This document shows, one piece after another, positions 47,856 through 53,767 of a DNA stretch of 53,767 nt. The translations under genes were made by a program, and so were the position numbers. The DNA is taken from positions 1 to 53,767 of the forward strand of contig CAMRSM010000028.1 of the NCBI GenBank assembly GCA_947053345.1. The letters run 5' to 3'. The DNA is from an uncultured Lachnospiraceae bacterium (GTDB taxonomy: Bacteria > Bacillota > Clostridia > Lachnospirales > Lachnospiraceae). The notes below the pieces were generated by a model, which ran no database searches, had not been told where the DNA came from, and saw only the letters and a list, made by a program, of their open reading frames with translations. The first letter of the stretch is position 1. Each line of letters starts with the position of its first letter.

Positions 47856-49334
47856 ATGAAGATCGGTTTTGATAACCAGAAATATTTGAAGATGCAGTCC
47901 GAGCATATCAGGGAGAGGGTTGGGCAATTTGACAATAAGCTGTATCTGGAGTTTGGGGGCAAGCTTTTTGATGATTACCATGCTTCGCGTGTACTTCCGG
48001 GGTTTGCGCCGGACAGTAAGTTAAAGCTGCTGTTGGAATTAAAGGATCAGGCAGAACTCGTGATTGTTATCAGTGCAGCGGATATCGAGAAGAACAAAGT
48101 GCGCTCGGATATCGGCATTACCTACGATAAGGATGTGCTGCGCCTGATTGACATGTTCCGGGGGCTGGGGCTTTATGTCGGCAGCGTTGTGGTGACGCAG
48201 TACGCAGGGCAGCAGGCGGCGGATGATTTCCGCAACCGCTTACAGGAGCTTGGGGTGCGGGTGTACCGGCATTACCGGATCGCCGGCTACCCGAACAATA
48301 TCCCGCTGATCCTGAGCGAGGAGGGATATGGAAGAAACGACTATATCGAGACGACAAAGCCTCTTGTCGTGATCACCGCGCCGGGTCCCGGCAGCGGAAA
48401 GATGGCGACCTGCCTCTCTCAGCTATACCATGAGCACAAACGCGGTATCCACGCGGGATACGCAAAATTTGAGACTTTCCCGATCTGGAACCTGCCGCTG
48501 CACCATCCGGTCAACCGTGCCTATGAGGCGGCGACCGCGGACCTGAACGACGTGAACATGATCGACCCGTTCCATCTGGAAGCCTACGGGGAGACAACGG
48601 TCAATTACAACCGTGATATTGAGATATTCCCGGTCTTACAGACGATCTTTACGGCAATTTTCGGGGAGAGCCCGTACAAATCCCCGACCGATATGGGGGT
48701 CAATATGGCGGGAAACTGCATTTGCGATGATGCGGTCTGCCAGGAGGCATCCAATCAGGAAATCATCCGAAGATATTATCAGGGTCTGCTGAACCTTGTG
48801 CAGGGGCACGGAAAGAGCGAGGAAGTATTTAAGCTCGAGCTTTTAATGAACCAGTCCGGGCTAAAGACCTCTGACCGCAAGGTTGTGCCTGCGGCAAATG
48901 CGGTGGCGAAGCGCACGGAACTGCCTGCGGCTGCACTTGAGCTGCCGGATGGGACGGTGGTGACGGGGAAGACCACGAAGCTGCTCGGAGCGTCCGCGGC
49001 GGTGCTTTTAAATGCCCTTAAAACACTGGCGGGCATCCCGGATGAGATTGACCTGATTTCCCCGTCCGCGCTGGAACCGATCCAAAGATTGAAGATTGAG
49101 TATCTTGGCGGCAAGAACCCCCGCCTCCACACGGATGAAGTGCTGATCGCGCTTTCCATCAGCGCGAAGGATGACGAGAACGCGAGGCGGGCACTGGAGC
49201 AGCTTCCGAAGCTTTTCGGCTGCCAGGTGCACACGACGGTGATCCTTTCGTCGGTGGATACGACTTCGTTCAAGCGCCTTGGTGTCCAGCTTACCTGCGA
49301 GGCGACGTATGAGGACAAGCAGCTGTACCACTGA
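47856..49334 (+). CDS. DUF1846 family protein
   Basis: 492 residues, starting MKIGFDNQKYLKMQSEHI. It has the family glycine-rich nucleotide loop VVITAPGPGSGKMATCLSQLY, then KFETFPIWNLPLHHPVN and MAGNCICDDAVCQEAS. DUF1846 proteins are common in Firmicutes and their reaction is not established; the P-loop-like segment suggests nucleotide binding. GAGGGGG precedes the ATG. Close spacing to the permease suggests one operon, but a functional link is unproven. Confidence 0.93.
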   Translation: MKIGFDNQKYLKMQSEHIRERVGQFDNKLYLEFGGKLFDDYHASRVLPGFAPDSKLKLLLELKDQAELVIVISAADIEKNKVRSDIGITYDKDVLRLIDMFRGLGLYVGSVVVTQYAGQQAADDFRNRLQELGVRVYRHYRIAGYPNNIPLILSEEGYGRNDYIETTKPLVVITAPGPGSGKMATCLSQLYHEHKRGIHAGYAKFETFPIWNLPLHHPVNRAYEAATADLNDVNMIDPFHLEAYGETTVNYNRDIEIFPVLQTIFTAIFGESPYKSPTDMGVNMAGNCICDDAVCQEASNQEIIRRYYQGLLNLVQGHGKSEEVFKLELLMNQSGLKTSDRKVVPAANAVAKRTELPAAALELPDGTVVTGKTTKLLGASAAVLLNALKTLAGIPDEIDLISPSALEPIQRLKIEYLGGKNPRLHTDEVLIALSISAKDDENARRALEQLPKLFGCQVHTTVILSSVDTTSFKRLGVQLTCEATYEDKQLYH

Positions 49335-49430
49335 GGGAGCCATGTGCGTTTCCGGGCAAAGGGACGGAAATCTGAAAAAAATAAGAGCGGAATATGAGGG
49401 GGCTTCTGTATTCCGGAAATGGGGAGAACG

Positions 49431-50081
49431 ATGAAATTTTTACATGTGGATATGCGCCGTTTGGTTTTGGTTGTGGTGTCGGTCATCCTGATGGGATTTT
49501 TCCTTTCTTTTCTAAATCCCTGCGGTTTTGGGACGGATCCCTGTACCGTCATGAATCTGGCGATTTCGGGAAAAATTGGGTGGACACTGGGAAATTGGCA
49601 GGCGACCCTGAACTGTGTCCTGCTTGTGATCGTGATTTTGTTCGGACGGGATCAGATTGGCTGGGGAACGATCGCAAATATGTTCCTCGTCGGTTACAGC
49701 TTTGATTTTTTTACCTGGGTAAATTCCTTCTGGATTCCGGAAGGGGCGTTTGGCAGCATGATAGTGCGTGTGGCGGTGGCGGCAGCAGCACTCCTCGGTT
49801 TTGTGGTTGTGGCATCCTGTTACATGACTTCCGACCTCGGCACTTCGCCGTATGATGCAATTTGCTTTATGATCGCGTCACATCAGAAAAAACTTTCGTT
49901 CCGCGTGGTGCGCATCCTCTATGACGGGGCTGTCTGCCTGGTGGCGGTGATCTTCGGCACGAGGCTCGGCGTGGTCACGGTCGCGATGACCTTTTTACTG
50001 GGGCCTGTGATTGCGTGGATGAAGGTGCATGTGGTGGAGAAGTATCTGCCGTTAAAAAAGCCGGAGGGAGTCAAGGGCTGA
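49431..50081 (+). CDS. YczE/YyaS/YitT-type membrane protein
   Basis: 216 residues, five or six membrane helices, with the family motifs GFGTDPCTVMNLAIS and DLGTSPYDAICFMIAS. The function is not established. ATG 49431 follows GGGGAG. It ends with a strong terminator downstream and may share the permease/DUF1846 transcript, 96 bp after the latter. Confidence 0.85.
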   Translation: MKFLHVDMRRLVLVVVSVILMGFFLSFLNPCGFGTDPCTVMNLAISGKIGWTLGNWQATLNCVLLVIVILFGRDQIGWGTIANMFLVGYSFDFFTWVNSFWIPEGAFGSMIVRVAVAAAALLGFVVVASCYMTSDLGTSPYDAICFMIASHQKKLSFRVVRILYDGAVCLVAVIFGTRLGVVTVAMTFLLGPVIAWMKVHVVEKYLPLKKPEGVKG

Positions 50082-50126
50082 GGAAGGATACGGGGGATTC
50101 CCTCCCGGGCGGTGGTGGATTTGTTT

Positions 50127-50159
50127 ACAAAAGCCGGAAGCACTGCTTCCGGCTTTTGT
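50127..50159 (+). terminator. Terminator after the YczE-like gene
   Basis: A perfect 16-bp stem ACAAAAGCCGGAAGCA / TGCTTCCGGCTTTTGT; symmetrical, so it could work both ways. Confidence 0.9.
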
Positions 50160-50213
50160 AAGGTAAACCATAAATCTCATTGCAATGTGTTTTTGTAGGA
50201 AAGGGGGATAAAA

Positions 50214-50705
50214 ATGGCAGAATGCATCCATGTAACCCACACATTTGAACCGGTTTTTGACAAGAATTGCAAGGTATTGATCCTTGGAACGTTTCCTTCC
50301 GTTAAATCAAGGGAGCAAAATTTTTATTACGGACACCCGCAGAACCGTTTTTGGCGCGTGTTGGCTGCGGTTTTTGGCTGCTCGCTCCCGGCGACGGTTC
50401 CCGAGAAAAAGAACATGCTCCTGCGGGAGCATGTCGCGGTCTGGGATGTGATTAAAAGCTGCGATATCACGGGTTCCTCCGATGCGTCCATCCGCAATGT
50501 ACAGGTGAATGAAATCGGGCGTATTTTGGCAGCTGCACCAAACATCGGCATTTTTGCGAATGGCGCAAAGGCACATGAACTGTACCGGAAATACATGGAA
50601 GCCACGGCGGGGCGGCCTGCCGTCCGCCTGCCGTCCACAAGCCCGGCAAACGCTGCATGCGGGTTTGAGAAGCTCGTTTCGGCGTGGCAGGCGGTAAGGG
50701 GGTGA
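50214..50705 (+). CDS. DNA-deoxyinosine (hypoxanthine) glycosylase, UDG superfamily
   Basis: 163 residues. Motifs GTFPSVKSREQNFYYGHPQNRFW near the start and RLPSTSPANA near the end are those of family 6 uracil-DNA-glycosylase-like enzymes that remove hypoxanthine from DNA. The Asn in the first motif (PQNRFW) is the likely catalytic position. AAAGGGGG precedes the ATG. The gene converges on trkH 9 bp away. Confidence 0.9.
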   Translation: MAECIHVTHTFEPVFDKNCKVLILGTFPSVKSREQNFYYGHPQNRFWRVLAAVFGCSLPATVPEKKNMLLREHVAVWDVIKSCDITGSSDASIRNVQVNEIGRILAAAPNIGIFANGAKAHELYRKYMEATAGRPAVRLPSTSPANAACGFEKLVSAWQAVRG

Positions 50706-50714
50706 TACGGTGCC

Positions 50715-52187
50715 CTAATTCTTCCGCTTGCGGGAAGGTCTTCCCGGCAGGAATTCTTTGATGATCCCGGGATGGAATAAAATCAGCAGCGGGAAAAGTT
50801 CCAATCTCCCGGCGAGCATATCAAACATCAGCACAAACTTACTACCTGTGCTGAAAATCCCGAAATTCTGTGTCGGGCCGACGAGTGCGAGGCCGGGACC
50901 GATGTTGTTGATCGTGGCGGCAACCGCCGTAAAATTAGTGATCAGATCCTTGCCCTCAAGTGAAAGCAGGAATATGGAAGCCGAAAATAACACAACAAAG
51001 GTGATAAAATATACATTGACGGCACGCACTACTTCATGCTCCACAGGCTTGTCCTCAAAATTGATTTTCTGTATACTCTTTGGGTGCAGGTAGGAATTCA
51101 TTTCCTTTTTTACGGTCTTTAAAAGAATCACGATGCGGGAAACCTTGATGCCGCCCCCGGTGCTGCCCGCGCAGGCACCGATGAACATCAGGAAGACGAG
51201 CACGGTCTTTGAAGTCTGGGACCAGAGGTCGAAATCCGCCGTGGAAAACCCGGTAGTCGTGATGATCGAAGCGACCTGAAAGGCGGAATGGCGCAGTGCG
51301 TCCGCAGCCTTCATGGCGTTTTGCATCAAACTGATAAAAATGATCCCTGTGGAAGCGGCAATGATGAGGAAATAGTAGCGGACTTCCTCCATGCGCAGTG
51401 CGCGCTTTACCTGGCGGAACAGGATAAAGTAGTAGGCGTTAAAATTTACGCCGAACAGGATCATAAAAATTGTTGTCACCCATTGCAGGTACGGTGTATA
51501 GCTGCCGATGCTGTCGTTTTTGATGCCGAAGCCGCCGGTGCCCGCCGTGCCGAAACTGGTACACAGGGCATCAAAGAACGGCATTTTTCCGGCAAGGAGC
51601 AGGAGGAGCTCCAACACCGTCATCCCGAAGTAGATCACATAGAGGATGCGGGCGGAGGATTTCAGTTTTGGCACCAGTTTGCCGACGGACGGCCCCGGGC
51701 TCTCGGCTCGCATCAGGTTGATGTGGGAGCCGCCGCTCATCGGGATGATGGCAAGCAGGAAGACAAGCACGCCCATACCACCGATCCAATGGGTAAAACT
51801 GCGCCAAAGCAGGGAGGTGTGCGAGAGTGCTTCCACATCGGAAAGGATGCTGGCTCCCGTGGTCGTAAAGCCGGAAATGGTTTCAAACAGCGAGTCAGTG
51901 AAAGAAGGGATCTCGCCGGAAAACCAGAACGGCAGACAGCCAAAGAAGCTGAGCGCCACCCAGCTTAAGGTGGTGGCAACACAGCCTTCTTTCATGTAAA
52001 ATACATTATTTTTTGGCTTTTTGTGCGTCATCAGATATCCTAAAACAAGGCAGATTGCTGCGACGGCAAGATAGTACAGTCCTTCCCTCTCGCGGTAGAA
52101 CGCGGCAACGAGGCAGGGCAGGAGCAGCAAAGCCCCCTCGATTTTTAAAACATGTCCTAAAACATAGCGTATCATGGAGCGGTTCAT
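50715..52187 (-). CDS. trkH: Potassium uptake protein TrkH/KtrB type, membrane subunit
   Basis: 490 residues, four repeated M1-P-M2 units. Selectivity-filter segments are TTTGASIL, GTAGTGGFG, TTTGFSTADF and NNIGPGLALVG. Length and filter pattern fit TrkH rather than the shorter KtrB. It is 26 bp downstream of trkA on the same strand, forming a complete potassium uptake system. Confidence 0.95.
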   Translation of the reverse strand: MNRSMIRYVLGHVLKIEGALLLLPCLVAAFYREREGLYYLAVAAICLVLGYLMTHKKPKNNVFYMKEGCVATTLSWVALSFFGCLPFWFSGEIPSFTDSLFETISGFTTTGASILSDVEALSHTSLLWRSFTHWIGGMGVLVFLLAIIPMSGGSHINLMRAESPGPSVGKLVPKLKSSARILYVIYFGMTVLELLLLLAGKMPFFDALCTSFGTAGTGGFGIKNDSIGSYTPYLQWVTTIFMILFGVNFNAYYFILFRQVKRALRMEEVRYYFLIIAASTGIIFISLMQNAMKAADALRHSAFQVASIITTTGFSTADFDLWSQTSKTVLVFLMFIGACAGSTGGGIKVSRIVILLKTVKKEMNSYLHPKSIQKINFEDKPVEHEVVRAVNVYFITFVVLFSASIFLLSLEGKDLITNFTAVAATINNIGPGLALVGPTQNFGIFSTGSKFVLMFDMLAGRLELFPLLILFHPGIIKEFLPGRPSRKRKN

Positions 52188-52213
52188 ACAAAATCCAAAT
52201 CCTTTCCTTGCGG

Positions 52214-53626
52214 TTAAGCTTCTTCCAGTATATCCAGAATATTGTGAAACCCTGTGTGCGTTGTCACGATCATGACTGTGTCCCCGACATGGATGCAGTC
52301 CTGCCCGGTCGGGATGATGATTCTTCCCTTGCGGTAAATAAAGGAAACCAAAAGGTGTTTCTTTAAGGACAGATCCTTGAAAGCGATATTGGTCACAGCG
52401 GATTCACTCTCCACTAAAAATTCGATCGCCTCCACGCGGGAATCAAACATATGGTAGAGTGTTTCAATCTTATCGCTTGCTTTTGAATTTTTTTTCGCGC
52501 GCACATAGGCGATGATCGTCTCGGCAGTGATGTAGCGCGGGTAGACTACGCTGCCAAGGTCAAGTTCGCTGATGACATCCTTGAATGTGATGCGGTTGAT
52601 CTTCGTGATGATCTTGGCGTTTGAGACCTGTTTTGCGTAGAGGGTGAGGAGGATGTTTTCCTCGTCAATGCCCGTGAGCGGCACAAAGGATTCCGCGTAC
52701 TCGATGCCTTCTTCCTTCAACAGTTCCTCATTTGTGCCGTCGCCGTTGATGATGGTGGCTTTCGGCAAAAGGACGCTGAGTTCCTCGCAGCGCGCGGCAT
52801 TGTTCTCTATGATCTTCACCTCAATCCCGACCGCTAACAGGCAGCTTGCGAGATAGTATGCTGCCCGCCCGCCGCCGATGATCATGGTGTTTTTTACCCG
52901 GTCGGACTTCATGCCGATGGCTTCCATAAAAAGCCTTGTATTTTTGCTGGAGGCGACGAAGGAAATCAGGTCGCCCGCTTTCATCTCAAAATTTCCGGAA
53001 GGGATGTACACTTCGCCGTCGCGCTCAATCGCGCACACGACGATATTTGCTTTTTTGTCGCGCGCTGTGATAATCTTCCGGCTCAGATCCATGATGGTCA
53101 TACCGTCAAGGATACTGCCCTCCGAGATGCGGAATTTTGCCATTTCTGCCTTTCCCTGTGCGAACGCGTTGACTTCTAAGGCGGTCGGCAGGGAGAGGAT
53201 GCGGGCGGCTTCCTTTGCCGTCTCAAGTTCGGGGTTGATGATCATGGCAAGTCCCAGCCTCCCGCGCAGGTACTCGACCTCCGCGCTGTAGTCCGGGGTG
53301 CGCACGCGCGCGATAGCGGCGCAGTTGCCGACCTGGGTGGCGATCGTACAGCACAAAAGGTTCAGCTCGTCCGAGTTGGTCACCGCGATGATAAGGTCTG
53401 CATCCTCAACGCCTGCTTCTTTCAGGACGTTGTAGCTGGCTCCGTTGCCGGTGATGGCTAGGACATCGTATAGGTTGGATAGGGATTGCATTTTCTGCAC
53501 GTTCTTGTCGATCAGTGTAATGTCATGGCCTTCTTTACATAACTGCTCGGTCAGGGTCGCACCGACCTTGCCGCAGCCGACAATGATGATGTTCAGGCCT
53601 TTATTGTCTGGTTTTGAATGTTTCAC
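52214..53626 (-). CDS. trkA: Potassium uptake regulatory protein TrkA
   Basis: 470 residues, two tandem NAD-binding RCK_N domains (IIIVGCGKVGATLTEQL and TMIIGGGRAAYYLASCL), each followed by an RCK_C domain, the full-length TrkA layout. It gates the TrkH channel in response to nucleotides. GTG 53626 follows AGAGG. Structured element copy 3 and a conserved TATAAT block lie just upstream, so regulation through the leader is possible. No ydaO-type c-di-AMP riboswitch consensus is seen. Confidence 0.95.
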   Translation of the reverse strand: MKHSKPDNKGLNIIIVGCGKVGATLTEQLCKEGHDITLIDKNVQKMQSLSNLYDVLAITGNGASYNVLKEAGVEDADLIIAVTNSDELNLLCCTIATQVGNCAAIARVRTPDYSAEVEYLRGRLGLAMIINPELETAKEAARILSLPTALEVNAFAQGKAEMAKFRISEGSILDGMTIMDLSRKIITARDKKANIVVCAIERDGEVYIPSGNFEMKAGDLISFVASSKNTRLFMEAIGMKSDRVKNTMIIGGGRAAYYLASCLLAVGIEVKIIENNAARCEELSVLLPKATIINGDGTNEELLKEEGIEYAESFVPLTGIDEENILLTLYAKQVSNAKIITKINRITFKDVISELDLGSVVYPRYITAETIIAYVRAKKNSKASDKIETLYHMFDSRVEAIEFLVESESAVTNIAFKDLSLKKHLLVSFIYRKGRIIIPTGQDCIHVGDTVMIVTTHTGFHNILDILEEA

Positions 53627-53666
53627 GGACTGCCTCTTTCTGCGGGCGCGGGTTGGTTGTAGGTGC

Positions 53667-53767
53667 GCCTGCGGTATTATGTCTTGCGGATATTATAGTC
53701 ATGCCTTTCGGTCATGGTGCCCCCGGCGGATGCACACGGTTCGCCGGGGAAGATGTCCTCCCTCCGG
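53667..53767 (-). repeat. Structured repeat/RNA element, copy 3 (5' side cut by window edge)
   Basis: Read on the minus strand, it carries GGAGGGAGGAC, TTCCCCGG (53751-53744), GGCGAACC (53745-53738), GTGTGCA (53737-53731) and CCGGGGG (53726-53720). The last can pair with CCCCGG, keeping the copy 1 pseudoknot with different bases. GGCGAACC would pair with GGTTCGCC, the 5' arm sequence seen in copy 2, but here that arm lies beyond the window. A CATGACC/GGCATG hairpin and TATAAT (53697-53692) follow, then 25 bases nearly identical to 32280-32304. It precedes trkA. Confidence 0.68.

Noticed and set aside
53667-53767. c-di-AMP (ydaO-type) riboswitch ahead of trkA
   Set aside because: Potassium transporter genes often carry one, but the conserved ydaO sequence blocks are not present; the sequence instead matches the three-copy element.

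Overview
This window looks like a chromosomal segment from a spore-forming gut Clostridia, most likely Lachnospiraceae. The evidence is a glgC-glgD pair, spoVG, a CotS-type spore coat gene, a clostridial tryptophan T-box leader, a methionine aminopeptidase with an SEC-C zinc motif, sigma-A type promoters (often with TGGTATAAT extended -10 boxes), strong AGGAGG-type ribosome binding sites and moderate-to-high GC. The genus assignment is inference. I see no rRNA, tRNA, CRISPR array, transposase or phage gene.

Layout. 1-4.3 kb: endonuclease III, the two ADP-glucose pyrophosphorylase subunits (glycogen) and spoVG. 4.4-9.8 kb: a T-box controlled trpDCFBA operon that lacks trpE and trpG. 9.9-13.9 kb: an unrecognised 238-residue protein and a large secreted GH51 arabinofuranosidase with its own consensus promoter. 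14.2-20.9 kb: a heterodimeric ABC exporter, an odd protein carrying a GGSDGPT motif, an ABC importer permease and ATPase without a binding protein, and a PAP2 phosphatase. 20.9-29 kb, minus strand: SIMPL, HD, map, TauE-like transporter, secreted CE1-like esterase, tyrS and cca. 29.2-31 kb: an A/T-rich island with a secreted papain-like cysteine peptidase and a small membrane protein. 31.2-42 kb: CotS-like pseudokinase, PEGA protein, HAD phosphatase, hflK-hflC, a lipoprotein hydrolase and clpB. 42-46 kb: a broken DUF5694 gene, a small conserved-looking gene, an EAL phosphodiesterase and an AraC regulator. 46-53.7 kb: nucleobase permease, DUF1846 protein, YczE/YitT-like membrane protein, hypoxanthine-DNA glycosylase and the trkA-trkH potassium uptake pair.

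Two repeat systems are the most notable content. (i) An approximately 95-nt element with conserved single-stranded blocks and compensatory changes in its helices occurs three times, each time ahead of and in the same orientation as a gene (nth, the PEGA gene, trkA). It looks like a structured RNA with a pseudoknot. Both window ends lie inside copies of it, which suggests a multicopy repeat at which the assembly broke. (ii) Homologous tandem repeats of exactly the same period (104 bp) fill the leaders of hflC and clpB, two protein quality control genes. Both arrays run directly into a nearly identical ribosome binding site segment.

Functionally, the window mixes housekeeping (tRNA maturation and charging, DNA repair, potassium uptake, proteostasis), storage and amino acid biosynthesis, and secreted plant-polysaccharide enzymes with proline/threonine-rich linkers, which fits a fibre-using gut commensal.
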